This document shows, piece by piece, positions 23,456 to 32,820 of a stretch of DNA of 64,000 nt. Within the stretch, counting starts at the first letter, position 1; every line of letters begins with the position of its first letter. Origin of the DNA: Stagonosporopsis chrysanthemi (Eukaryota; Ascomycota; Dothideomycetes; Pleosporales; Didymellaceae); NCBI GenBank assembly GCA_022560025.1, contig JAFISE010000001.1, positions 558,001 through 622,000 on the forward strand, in the 5' to 3' direction. The translations under genes and the position numbers were made by a program. The notes under the pieces are model-generated. The model did not search any database. It saw nothing but the letters and a program-made list of their open reading frames with translations, and was not told the origin of the DNA.

Positions 23456-24452
23456 GGTGGCATATGAGCAGAAGATGGGGTGTGAGAAGGGGGGATGAGC
23501 ACCTTTTCAACACGGTTGGCTCACGAGGAGGCCACAGACTGAATGAATCATTCTGTACGTTTCTTCAACAGAAACTACACTCCTGTTTTCATTTTGCAGT
23601 ACTTGCTTTGCTTAAATGGTAGTTACACGATCTTTGAATGATTCGGTTGCAGTATGCAGGACAATGTCGATTGTACATGCCTTGAACTGTCAACTCTGAA
23701 ATGTGGGGATGTTCAGTTGGCGCGGCTAGCAATCTCAATGATCGACGACTATTCCTCACTGGTTTGTGCGTTCGACACGCCAATATTATTATTGCGATAC
23801 ACGTACTTCAATTTAGTACTGCTCCCTCACTGCGATTGGTTGGCCCCAGCAGGCGAGGCAAGCATGACGGTCGTTGTTTTCGAGGCTCGGTCAACAAACA
23901 CACCAACCGCGCCTTGCCAAAGAACGGAGGTGTCACAAGGCTGTTTGTATCTATCTTTCGTGCATTCGCAGCGGGGGGCTGTGCAGAAGCGCAATGTACG
24001 AGGCGACGATGCGATAAATTTGCTTTGTCACATCCTGGCTTCATGAAACGCTGTGCATGCCCACGTTTGACACCGCTCATTTCACTTCGACCATCTTCTC
24101 CTTTCCTCGTCTTCCTCTACGTCACTTTCTTTCCAAGAACCATTCACTTACGTCGCAAATCCAGCACGATTCTGATCTTCCGCGTTTTCATTACCTTTGC
24201 TCGAGACTGTTGCTATTCACCATATATACCTAATCGATAGTCTCTCCGCACCACCCCCGCAAGTACAACGCACGCAATCACGAGCACTGCCCAACCCAAG
24301 CGCGCCAGAAGCCAGACTATCTCGCAGCCTGCCAGCACATCGTGCTCGTTTTTGCTGGAGTCTGCATACAAGCGCCGACAAGCGACTGCCTCCGCCAGGC
24401 TCCGGTCAACTCCGCGTCGCCCATCCGTTGTTCTATCTGAACCACTTGCACC
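23456..24452. other. Intergenic; promoter of the F-box-like gene
   Basis: About 1 kb between two plus-strand genes. Frames of 130 and 179 codons overlap on the plus strand without domain signals. A CATATATACC element lies at about 24220-24229, and a long C/A-rich leader precedes the ATG at 24453. No other structure was noticed. Confidence 0.4.
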
Positions 24453-25829
24453 ATGGTGACGCAACGACGATACTCGGTCACCGGCCAGACACCGCCAGAC
24501 GACGCCGAGGCTCTCAAAGCAGGCTCGCCCAAGCTGCATGCCCTCGATACCAGCGTGCAGACCAGTTGTGGCCTGTGTGAAAGCGGCACAGAAGCAAGCA
24601 AGGCCTACGAAGAAGGCGCAGCGGCGCAACTACGAGGACGCAAAATGTCTCCAACCTGCACAATCACGCGAACGTCGAGCAAGCGCTCAGCGACACAGCT
24701 CCCCTCGCCGAGCTCGCCTACCTGCGGACTGCCCCCAAAGATTGCACGATACAGGCTGAGCTACAACGAGCCGGGCATGGACATGGATACAGACACAGAC
24801 TCAGATGTCACCGACGTGTTTCGGGGCAGCGAGAAGGACGAGGAGGATTGGGTGGTGCAAAACCAGGCGGCATCGTTGCCCTCAACTCCTGAGTGTTCGT
24901 TGCCGCTCAGCGCGCTCTACCTGCCCGATACTGAAGATGAAGGCATTGACGTGGAGGATTTTGCGCTATCACCTCCCCATTCACGAAATCACAGCCTGGA
25001 CTGCGCTCACCTCAAAGAGAAGGCCCTTCAGCGGGATTGGGCCGTCTTTAAGCAGGCAAGCGCCATGCTCGAATCGCAGATCATGCACTTGGAGCATATC
25101 GCACCACTTCAGCCACAGGAACTCAAAAGGGAGATCAGCACACGCACACCAGTGACCTTTCTCACCTTACCCCCAGAGATACGCTACCAGATCTACCGCC
25201 TGGATACCGACCTCGTAAAACTCAATCCACTGTGCTACTGTCTCGAAAACGCCGGCTCCAAAATTCAGCATCCATTCGCCAGCGTCAGCACACAGATCCG
25301 ACGCGAAGCTCTCGCAATCTTCTACAGCTACAACACGTGGGCCATCAAGACAGAGTACAAGATGTTCTACGAGGCGTTCCAGGACTGGATCATCCGGCTC
25401 GGCAACGGCGCGGGGCTACTCCGGCTCGTGACGTTGAGTGTGCGGGGGAAGCTCTTCAAGCCCGTCAAGACGCACCCGCAGAGCGTCGTGGTGAACGGAC
25501 AAGTGGTGATCATCCACACGGGGCATGTGCCTGCCGGTAGCGCGGGGATGGGCGTGCTGCCGAGCCCGACTCGAGAAGAGATGTACAGTCCGCCAGACGG
25601 CGAGGCGAGTTTCAGCATCGACTTGAGCGAGAAGTACGCTGGCGGGCGCGTGCAGTTGACACGTAACGATGGCACGGCCGACGCGGGCGAGAAGGGGCGC
25701 GCGCAGCTTGAGAAAATGGTCGCGGTGCTGTGGGAGAAGCGGAGAGATGGCACGCTGAATGGGCAGGATTGGATCAGCCTCGTCGACGGCTTCTTGGGCT
25801 TCGTCGGTATGATTGGCGGCGCTTGGTGA
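24453..25829 (+). CDS. F-box / 2EXR-like domain protein, single exon
   Basis: A single 458-codon frame. The N-terminal half is low-complexity and acidic (DMDTDTDSDVTDVFRGSEKD) with many Ser and Pro. At about residue 230 it enters VTFLTLPPEIRYQIYRL, the short leucine/proline motif that begins fungal F-box-like and 2EXR domains, followed by LCYCLENAGSKIQHPFASVS, QIRREALAIFYSYNTWAI and further hydrophobic-aromatic helices, a pattern found in large families of fungal proteins of unknown role. If it is a true F-box it would act as a substrate adaptor of an SCF ubiquitin ligase, but the 2EXR families have no proven function. The C-terminus ends in SLVDGFLGFVGMIGGAW. No introns are needed. Confidence 0.78.
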   Translation: MVTQRRYSVTGQTPPDDAEALKAGSPKLHALDTSVQTSCGLCESGTEASKAYEEGAAAQLRGRKMSPTCTITRTSSKRSATQLPSPSSPTCGLPPKIARYRLSYNEPGMDMDTDTDSDVTDVFRGSEKDEEDWVVQNQAASLPSTPECSLPLSALYLPDTEDEGIDVEDFALSPPHSRNHSLDCAHLKEKALQRDWAVFKQASAMLESQIMHLEHIAPLQPQELKREISTRTPVTFLTLPPEIRYQIYRLDTDLVKLNPLCYCLENAGSKIQHPFASVSTQIRREALAIFYSYNTWAIKTEYKMFYEAFQDWIIRLGNGAGLLRLVTLSVRGKLFKPVKTHPQSVVVNGQVVIIHTGHVPAGSAGMGVLPSPTREEMYSPPDGEASFSIDLSEKYAGGRVQLTRNDGTADAGEKGRAQLEKMVAVLWEKRRDGTLNGQDWISLVDGFLGFVGMIGGAW

Positions 25830-26473
25830 GATTGCTCGGATCGAGGTACGTTTCATGTCGTTGCAAGTTATTCGTATATTTGGGATTTTTTTGGTCATTT
25901 GCGTTCAAGCATTTCAAGCATTTTGGCAAGGGTCAAGGACGGTTGGGGAATTCGCGGCGAATCTGTTTTACAGCATGGGGATGCATAATGAATGCTCGAC
26001 TGAGCAGAGGGTAAGAAGCTACTTTGGCTGTATTCATCTTGGGGGGCTATCTCGAGCCCATAAACACATGTGTATTCACGCACAGCGGATGAAAATAATC
26101 TATTACGAGTCTTATATGTTACCTGGCATCCGCGGTCTTCTCCAACTCGAAGACAGGAGTGATCTGTCAGCTTGAGGTGATGCAAGTATGCAGGTGTGCT
26201 CATCTGGGCAATGTCTTTTATGATTCACCCTTCCAACGACAACCTCAAGCAATACTCATAAAAGTCAGGACACACGACATGTCATCACGGACATTCGGAC
26301 TCCGAAGGCCCCTTTCTCGACCCACCAAGCCGGGACGATCCGCACCCAATCCCGGATGCCATGGTTCCTTACGGGTACCGAGACATACGACTCTCTTTTG
26401 TGGGCAAGGATTTATAACAAACCGCTGTACACCACAGCACAACACACCTCACCACCCCGAACCCTCACACACC
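25830..26473. other. Intergenic; ERG2 promoter
   Basis: 644 bp between the F-box-like gene and ERG2, both on the plus strand. It contains a CCAAT at 26346-26350 and a TATA-like element near 26411. A 296-codon frame beginning at 26159 runs into ERG2, but its first 105 codons have no ER-anchor character and are probably upstream sequence. Confidence 0.5.
26411..26417 (+). promoter_or_regulatory. TATA-like box upstream of ERG2
   Basis: TTTATAA lies 57 bp upstream of the ERG2 start codon, with a CCAAT pentamer about 60 bp further upstream. Position fits a core promoter, but this is pattern only. Confidence 0.35.
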
Positions 26474-27206
26474 ATGGCGCGCGCGCTGCTCCTCCTCGGC
26501 GCCGTCCTCGGCCTGCTCACAAGCGCCATGTACATGCTAGAGCCCTACCTCTCAACGCTCTACATCTTCACGCCCTCAGCTCTACACCAGCTCTCGCGCG
26601 AAGCCCTCTCACTGCACGGCAACGACACAGCCGGGGTAGTGGCCTACATCACGTCGTCGCTGGCGGGCACGCACGGCGCACACATCAACGTGGACGAGGA
26701 GTGGATCTTCAACAACGCGGGGGGCGCCATGGGCGCCATGTACATCCTGCACGCGTCCGTGACCGAGTACCTGATTGTGTTTGGGACTGCGGTGGGGACC
26801 GAGGGCCACTCGGGGCGGCATACGGCAGACGACTATTTTCACATCCTCAAGGGCGAGCAGCTGGCGTATGCGCCGGGGAAGGGTGTGTTTGAGCCCGAGG
26901 TGTATCGGCAGGGCGAGGTGCATCATCTGCGGCGGGGGGAGGTGAAGCAGTATAAGATGGAGAAGGGGTGTTTTGCGCTCGAGTATGCGAGGGGGTGGAT
27001 TCCGCCCATGTTGTTTTTTGGGTATGCGGATAGTAAGTCTTCCATTTGATGTGGTTGTTTGTTTGTTCTGTCAGAGGTGGAAGAAATGAGGTTGCTAACG
27101 GTGGTTTTTAGCTTTCTTCAGCACGCTGGATTTCCCCACGTTGTGGCGCACGACGCTGGTCACGGGGCGGGAGATGGTGGGGAATCTGCTGCTGGGCAAG
27201 TTGTGA
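26474..27206 (+). CDS. erg2: C-8 sterol isomerase ERG2 (sigma-1 receptor family), two exons
   Basis: Shifts the sterol double bond from C-8 to C-7 (fecosterol to episterol) in ergosterol synthesis; acts in the ER membrane and is the target of morpholine fungicides. Exons 26474-27032 and 27112-27206 (79-nt intron) give 217 residues, the normal ERG2 length. The N-terminus (MARALLLLGAVLGLLTSAMY) is the single membrane anchor. The family core follows: INVDEEWIFNNAGGAMGAMY, TEYLIVFGTAVGTEGHSGRH, TADDYFHILKGEQLAYAPGK and, after the HHLRRGEVKQYKM strand, CFALEYARGWIPPMLFFGYA. Exon 2 supplies the helical C-terminus (DFPTLWRTTLVTGREMVGNL). The acidic residues needed for catalysis in the family lie in the middle part; the expected DDYFHIL and GTEGHSGRH segments are intact. 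Confidence 0.96.
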
Positions 27207-28225
27207 GTAGAGTTTGATTTTTTTGGGGCGGTGTAAGGTGGTGACTACGCTCTTCGAGCCAACACAACAGCGTGGAGCTGAGTTGTGAGTACCTAGTCGG
27301 AAGTCGGGTAGTAAATGTGCTATGTACAGCCCTGGTGTCAGCCTGCCAAGTCAGGCAAGCAGTAGCTGACCAGGGGCCTTATTGCGGATTCGACGCACGC
27401 GACTTGGTGGTATTGATGCACTATGGACAAAAGTTTCTATACATATTAAGGCTGTCTTGTTATCAATTGTTACGGTCGTCTGGCAATGTCTCAGGTAGGA
27501 TTTGGGAGGCGAAGTAGCACAGTCACTACAGTGCCTCAGCTGTACATACTATGCTAGTCCAGTAGCACAAATGTTGAGCCGCCTCGAAGACACGTGCGAC
27601 GATCAAGCAACGTCTGGAGTGTGGACGGGCGCGAGGGCTGTTCAACGAACGCGCGTCTGTTAAAGCGGCATTGCACCTGCCGCAGCCGCAAAGCGTGCGC
27701 AAGACGCCAGGTCGAGTAGATGGCGATGGTGCTCGGTGTGTCAGGTCGCCGGCGACGTCCGCTGCGACATTGTGTCTCGCGGCTGGTTCGCTGACAGCGG
27801 CCGGGCATGATGAAGGAACACAGCATTGAAAACGCGTGTGGAGGGCGCTGAGGCGTTTCGAAACCCACAGCGAATGGGAAGCGCTCCAGGCCGCCCTGCG
27901 GCACGACCTGGCCGGGGCAGCCTCGTCTGTCGCGGAGCGTGGAACACTCTACGAGAGACAGGCACGGCGTGTTGGGAGACAAAGCAATGCGAAGACAGTG
28001 GGCGGCGGCGCAGTGGCCCTCTGCGATGCTACTGATATGCACGCCGCTGGCAGCGAGCAGCGAGTGGAAGCACTCCAGCAGCGACTCAAGCATACCCGTC
28101 CTTGGTCTGCCCGTCCTTGGTCTGCCATTCCCCTCAGGCTTCAGGCTTCCCGTGCCGGCAGCGCACAGTGCATGTTGACTGCGCCGCACCCCGTTCGGTG
28201 CTAGGCGACCGGTAGTGCCAGGGAG
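27207..28225. other. Intergenic, GC-rich right half
   Basis: About 1 kb between ERG2 and the four-helix membrane protein gene. A 383-codon minus-strand frame (27554-28705) spans this region and the next gene, but its Gly/Arg/Ala-rich composition marks it as a GC shadow. A perfect tandem duplication of 15 bp (CCCGTCCTTGGTCTG) occupies 28095-28124. Confidence 0.45.
28095..28124. repeat. Perfect 2 x 15-bp tandem duplication
   Basis: CCCGTCCTTGGTCTG occurs at 28095-28109 and again immediately at 28110-28124. It lies about 100 bp upstream of the next start codon, probably in a 5' UTR or promoter. No function is visible. Confidence 0.85.
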
Positions 28226-29418
28226 ATGGACCTGGAGACGCATCGCCGGCCGGGCTGTCTGCAACACGCGCACGCCGTCTCTGCTGCGTCTGCGTCCATT
28301 GTCATTGCCCCTCCGCCCGCCAGCCTGTGGGCGCGCCGCATCCAGCACCCGCGACACGACACGCTGCGCCCGGCGCCCGCCTCGCACCACCTGCGCGCCG
28401 ACTCGAGTGCCCTGGGCGCGACGGAGCAGCCCCGGATTCTGAGCAGAGCCTATGTCGCCGCGGCCACGACGCCGACCACCACCGCCGCCAGCCCCCGCGC
28501 CCACCACGAGCCCGCCCCGGCCTCGCCCTCGTCCGTCTACTCGACCGACGACACGCCCTCGCCGCCCGCAACCCCCTACCACATCTCGAGTCCCATCGGC
28601 GCCCCCTTCTACCCCAAGCCCGAGGACTACGGCGGCTACCGCTTCGCCCGCCTGCCCCAGCGCCTGAGCGCCCGCATGCCTCTCGAGAGCCTGCCGCGCG
28701 CGCACTGGCTGAGTCGCGTGCGCTCATGTCTGCGCCTGCTGATCATTGTGCTGAGCGGCGCCGTCGTGTTTATGCTCATGCACACCCTGGGCATCTACCG
28801 CGGGAACCGCTACCTGGAGCTGCGCAAGGGCGAGATCCCCATGGTGTGGCCCGCGCACACCAACCTGGCCCCCACCATCATCCTGACGGCCGTCGCGGGC
28901 GCAAACTTCCTCGCCTCGGTCGCCATCCTCTCGCTGAGCATCAAGCGCTCCTTCCGCCGCCCCATCCGCTCCAGAGACCTGTACCGCATCGTCGCCGGTA
29001 GCTTTGGCGTCGTGCTCTGGACCGCCGCCCTCGTCGTCTTCTACCTGCTGGACCGCGCGAGTAAGGCCAGTCTGGGCCGGTACTCGTGCACGAACCAGCA
29101 CCAGGTGACGAACGGGCGGTACCAGTACCTGGCCGTGTGCGAGGAGCAGGTAAGCCCCCTCCCCTCTCTCCCATCCCCGTACCTCTTCACCTCCACCGCA
29201 TATCATATACTGACCTCGTTGCTCAGAGCGTCGCCTTCTACACCGCTATCGGCGCCGCCTCCGCCGAGCTGCTCACCCTCATCACCCTCGCCGCATCGGC
29301 CATCAAATCCATGCGCGACGAGCCTGCCCTCCCCACCATCCAGATCCACGAGAAGAAGGACTCGACCCACCTCAGCCACGGCTGGCGGCCCACGCGGCCC
29401 AAGACGTGGATCCAATAG
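28226..29418 (+). CDS. Four-transmembrane protein of unknown function, two exons
   Basis: Exons 28226-29149 and 29227-29418 (77-nt intron) give 371 residues. The ATG at 28226 is the first after an in-frame TAG at 28202. Roughly 165 N-terminal residues are Ala/Pro/Ser/Thr-rich and probably disordered and cytosolic. Four hydrophobic helices follow: LRLLIIVLSGAVVFMLMHTL, APTIILTAVAGANFLASVAI, IVAGSFGVVLWTAALVVFYL and, in exon 2, VAFYTAIGAASAELLTLITL. The loop between helices 3 and 4 holds two Cys (YSCTNQ and AVCEEQ) that could pair. The pattern resembles fungal MARVEL-like four-helix proteins, but I cannot assign a family. The tail is short and polar. The Met in the middle (RMPLESLP) is a possible shorter start. 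Confidence 0.72.
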
Positions 29419-29571
29419 CATCTCCACCAGCTACTTGATTGATTGAGCCTCCAATGCCATGAGCATTTCCAAATGCCACGCGCTTCTTTGCCCCGCCTGA
29501 TTCTGCTGTACATATCACCCGTGCACACTTGCCCACCTTTTCTCTGCTCTGCATGATACCCCGGGTCATCT

Positions 29572-29623
29572 TCCTTTTTTTTCCCTTTTTTTTCCCTTTT
29601 TTTTTCCCTTTTTTTTTCCCTTT
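29572..29623. repeat. T-tract/CCC tandem repeat (period ~11-12 bp)
   Basis: About four and a half copies of a unit of eight or nine T followed by CCC, about 150 bp downstream of the stop codon of the four-helix protein gene. Slippage-prone simple sequence; no coding potential. Confidence 0.9.
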
Positions 29624-30013
29624 GTTCTCCATTTCGTTTCCAGTTCATGATGATATTCAACGGCATCTGCATTTCCGGCGTTTTTGGTGGGGGACGGAAA
29701 GGAAGAGAGAGGGGGGGAGCATGGTCACGGTTTAGAATCACTCGATGGGGGGTGAGGAGCGAGGAGGCCCGAGGAGAGATGAGGAACTTGCGGCACATAT
29801 GTTTTGTAATCAGAACACACAGCGTAGCTTCAATTCATGGATGCGAATACCCATGCTGCACCTGCCTTTTATTTTACTCTTGCTTGCGAACAGTTCACGC
29901 CTAGACCTCACACGAGAGCTCACAGGACATCATCACGATCACCACTCCCCCCACCCGTCTCAACCCACAGAAAAGCTCTCGAGGCAAACACGGCGTCTCA
30001 TTTCTACCTTACC

Positions 30014-30016
<3 letters not shown>

Positions 30017-30051
<35 letters not shown>

Positions 30052-30114
30052 AAAACCAAACACCCCCCCCCCCCCCCCCCGCCAACCCCCCCCCACCCCC
30101 ACCCCCCCCCCCCC

Positions 30115-30150
<36 letters not shown>
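30017..30150. repeat. Poly-C tract (two runs of 34-35 C and shorter runs)
   Basis: 134 bp that are almost entirely C on the plus strand: 34 C at 30017-30050, a short AC-rich break, mixed runs broken by single A or G, and 35 C at 30116-30150. Homopolymers this long are rare in fungal nuclear DNA and are prone to sequencing and assembly error; C-rich strands can also form i-motifs, with G-quadruplexes opposite. The number of C is unlikely to be exact. Confidence 0.9.
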
Positions 30151-30152
<2 letters not shown>

Positions 30153-30321
30153 CGCACAGATGCAGCAAAGATCAAACCCTGATGTCCCGAAAGTAGCCCA
30201 AACGCCCACCACCAAGCCGGGGGTCAGGAAGCAACCAGGCCCAAGCACTTTGGCACCCGTTCGCTTTTTTCTTTCCCTGCCCGGCACAAATGCAAATCAT
30301 GCACGCTGTCGAGTATGCAAA

Positions 30322-30400
30322 CCGTGCCCCATGCCCATGCCCATGTCCATACCCGTGCCCATATCCGTGCCCATGCCCGTTCCCATGTCCGTGTCCATGT
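30322..30400. repeat. Degenerate hexamer array (CCCATG / CCCGTG / TCCATG)
   Basis: About 13 tandem hexamers of the form YCCRTR, each differing from CCCATG by one or two bases. In one plus-strand frame it reads as alternating Pro and Met/Val/Ile, but no gene context supports translation. Confidence 0.8.
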
Positions 30401-30635
30401 GAGGATGCTATGCAAAGAGAACGGAAGGTGAGGTGAGGGAATAAAACGGGGGAAAAGGGCGAGTAAGAAAGAAAAGTAGAAGTAGAAGTAGAAGCAAAGC
30501 AGAAAGAAAAGGTAGAAGCAGAAAAAGCACAGGGCTATGCTATGCTGAAAAAAAAGGGGGTATCATCGTCTCTCGTGTGTATCATCTCCGTTGCAGTCGT
30601 TGGAGTCGTCGTGCGTCTACCATGGGGTCGCGCAT

Positions 30636-31945
30636 CTACAATGCTATCGTAAGAGGGGTGCTCGAAGCCGTTTCTAGAGCCGGGGTGGTCGTCGGGGTGG
30701 GGAGCTGCGTGCAGAGGGGTGTCTTGGTCGCGACTGGTGGGTCAAGCGGTGCTTCTGTTGTCCCTTGCACGGTCGTGGCTGTGGTTGTGTTTGGGTTCGT
30801 GGTTGTAGTTGTATCTGTATTCGTAGTTGTGCTCATGTCTGTGTTCGTGGTTGAGTCCACGTCTATGCTCGTGGTTGAGCTTATGTCGGTGTCCGTAGCT
30901 GTGGGTCGTTGTGAAGGCACAGGTGTCGTGCCGGTAGATGCGGGTGTGAGCGGGGCTGGTGTGGAGGAGCGAGTCTGAGCGGGTGACGGTGTGGGGTCGT
31001 TTGTCTGCAGACACCGAAGCTTGAGTGTGAGTTTTGGAGCTCTCACCACTGGTGCTGGTGGAAGGTCGCGTTGTGATTGTTGGAAGCTCGACATGACGCC
31101 ACTTGACTCGTCTGACGACGTCTCGCTGCCCTCAGGCGTGGAATCCGAGTCAAAGAGATGCAGAGGCGAACGGCGTTTTCGCGTCCGCGAAGCTTGATCA
31201 TCATGCTCGCCATCTACGCTGGGGCTAGGCCTCTTCTTTGAGAGCCCTTCTGCGTTGAATGTGATGTTTGGCTCGCCTGTATGAGGCCCTGTAGCATTAC
31301 GCACGGAGGAATAGTGCTCCCAGGTCTGTGGCGATGTTAGCACGCCACAATTCGTGTGGGAAGTACACGAAACATACATGATAGGCAATGTGCAGTGTCC
31401 TCCTATCATCCTCTGCACTCAGGTCGTCATTCTGCGAGTAGTACAGTCGAGGTGAGAACACGTAGGTGTAGTCTGCTTGCCAGAGGCGAACGTGGACGTT
31501 GAGTGCAGAGGCAAACGCCGAGACCTCCATGTTGTCCGCCCACTCGCCCGGCTGGCCCATTTTCTCAACATGCTCTTCAAACTGCTGCTGCAGCTGTTCT
31601 TCTGTGTAGTACGTAGTGTCGATGCGAGTCGGCTGGGCAGCGGTGGTGGTGCGTTTCGGATTTCTTCGCAGATTATTCACAGCCATATATTGACGGTAGA
31701 ATTCCGAATTATCTCGCATGTGTTCGATGGTGGCCTCGCGGAGAAACGCGTGCATTTCTTGGTTGCCGTAGAGCTGATCAGACAGAGCATTGAACAGGCA
31801 GTTGCCTTGCACACAGTCAGCTGCGAACGCGGCGAAAAATAATTGTGGAAAACCCACCGTCACCCCGAATATTGCTGGCATAGAGGCCATTGGCATCTAA
31901 GATGGGGAACTCGGGTGAGTTCGCTCGCTGCTTGCGGGGCGCCAT
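30636..31945 (-). CDS. OTU-domain deubiquitinase (OTUD3-like), three exons
   Basis: Predicted cysteine protease removing ubiquitin from proteins. Exons on the minus strand are 31945-31858, 31805-31378 and 31325-30636 (both introns 52 nt), giving 401 residues. The first splice joins the catalytic loop, reading IRGDGNCLFNALSDQLYGNQ with the active-site Asp and Cys. The OTU core continues with MHAFLREATIEHMRDNSEFY and GEWADNMEVSAFASALNVHV. The second splice restores RRTLHIAYHTWEHYSSVRN, which carries the catalytic His (TWEHYSS). The N-terminus begins MAPRKQRANSPEFP. The C-terminal half is disordered: a basic RTRKRRSP cluster, then a Thr/Asp/Asn-rich repeat (TTNTDMSTTTNTDTTTTTNP). OTU assignment is firm; the closest subgroup by eye is OTUD3. 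Plus-strand frames over the tail are shadows. Confidence 0.92.
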
Positions 31946-32820
31946 CTTGAACGGTGGTGCAAGTTGGTCGCGAGACAGGAGAAATCGGTGTACAGGGAGG
32001 AAGGCACAGGTGGGGTGACGCGGTCATGGAGTTTTTTTGAGATGCAGCGAGGCAACGACGTGCAATATATTCCAAGCACAGGGCCAGCCACCACGGTAGG
32101 TGAAAGGTGTTGGCCCGTGGTTGAAGGGAACGTGAACTTTGGATAACTTTGTGACGCGAAGCTCTGGTAACGGGCGCAGGGAGGGACAGGGATCGGGCCA
32201 CTTGGCGAGCTGGAACAACAATCACCACCCCTTGTCAGAGCTGCTGGAGCTATTCAGGAACCTGTTGAAAGAACACGAATAAGCGAACAACACTGCCAAT
32301 AGCTATTGTTTGTACCCCGAGGTAGCGTGCTGCGGAGGAAACAGGAACGCAGGGTTGGGCACAGAAAATTTCTGCTACATACCTCGGAACCAGCAATGAT
32401 GTCACGGTTCAAAGGGAAGCTCTAGCTTCCAGTCCGGCGCGGTGCAAATGCTCGTCCAAAAGACGGTTGCAGTGCCTGTCTGGGATGTGACTAGGTTGCT
32501 GCCTGCTGCGCGTCTCAGATGGTGGTGAAGGCGCAGACTCGCAAGCAGCAAACGCTGCAGCCTCGAGCTTAAGTGCAATTGAGTGAAAGTCAGCTTGCTG
32601 TAAACAAGAGCATGTGCTCGCGCGTACGGTCTCGTGTCGAGCTTCTTGTGTGCGCGTCTAAAGCGGGTTACCCCAATCGCTTCCCACCGGGAAACCACCT
32701 GGACCCGTCATAGTGAGTGGACTAGAGATAACGTCCCATAGGCCACTTTATAAGGCGTGACCCTGGCTGTTGACAGGTGAACCGGTGAACAGGTGACTGG
32801 TCAACTACAATTACCAAAAA
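31946..32820. other. Intergenic between divergent genes; DAO promoter
   Basis: 875 bp between the OTU gene (-) and the D-amino-acid oxidase gene (+). Frames up to 122 codons on the minus strand lack motifs. Close to the oxidase start there is a TATA-like element and a run of related AGGTGAACCGG/GTGAACAGGTGA sequences at about 32775-32800, possibly a duplicated short motif. Confidence 0.45.
32747..32754 (+). promoter_or_regulatory. TATA-like box upstream of D-amino-acid oxidase
   Basis: TTTATAAG ends 66 bp before the start codon at 32821. Location and sequence fit a core promoter element; nothing further is known from sequence alone. Confidence 0.4.

Larger units (their letters stand above)
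29419..30635. other. Low-complexity intergenic tract
   Basis: About 1.2 kb between two convergent genes (four-helix protein on plus, OTU protein on minus). It holds a T8-9/CCC tandem repeat, long poly-C runs, a CCCATG-type hexamer array and a purine-rich stretch (about 30464-30526, GTAGAAGTAGAAGTAGAAGC). Frames through it encode only Pro, Gly or His runs and are not genes. Confidence 0.75.

Noticed and set aside
26159..26473. In-frame N-terminal extension of ERG2
   Set aside because: The extension is Arg/Pro/His-rich and would bury the known ER anchor; the ATG at 26474 gives the normal ERG2 length and has a TATA-like element 57 bp upstream.
27554..28705. 383-codon minus-strand frame
   Set aside because: Gly/Arg/Ala/Val-rich translation of GC-rich DNA, overlapping the first exon of the four-helix membrane protein; no domain.
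28327..29001. 224-codon plus-strand frame
   Set aside because: A shifted frame inside the four-helix protein gene; Pro/Ala/Arg/His-rich without membrane helices.
29745..30182. Frames encoding poly-Pro (plus) and poly-Gly (minus)
   Set aside because: Direct translations of the poly-C tract; no start context or flanking coding sequence.
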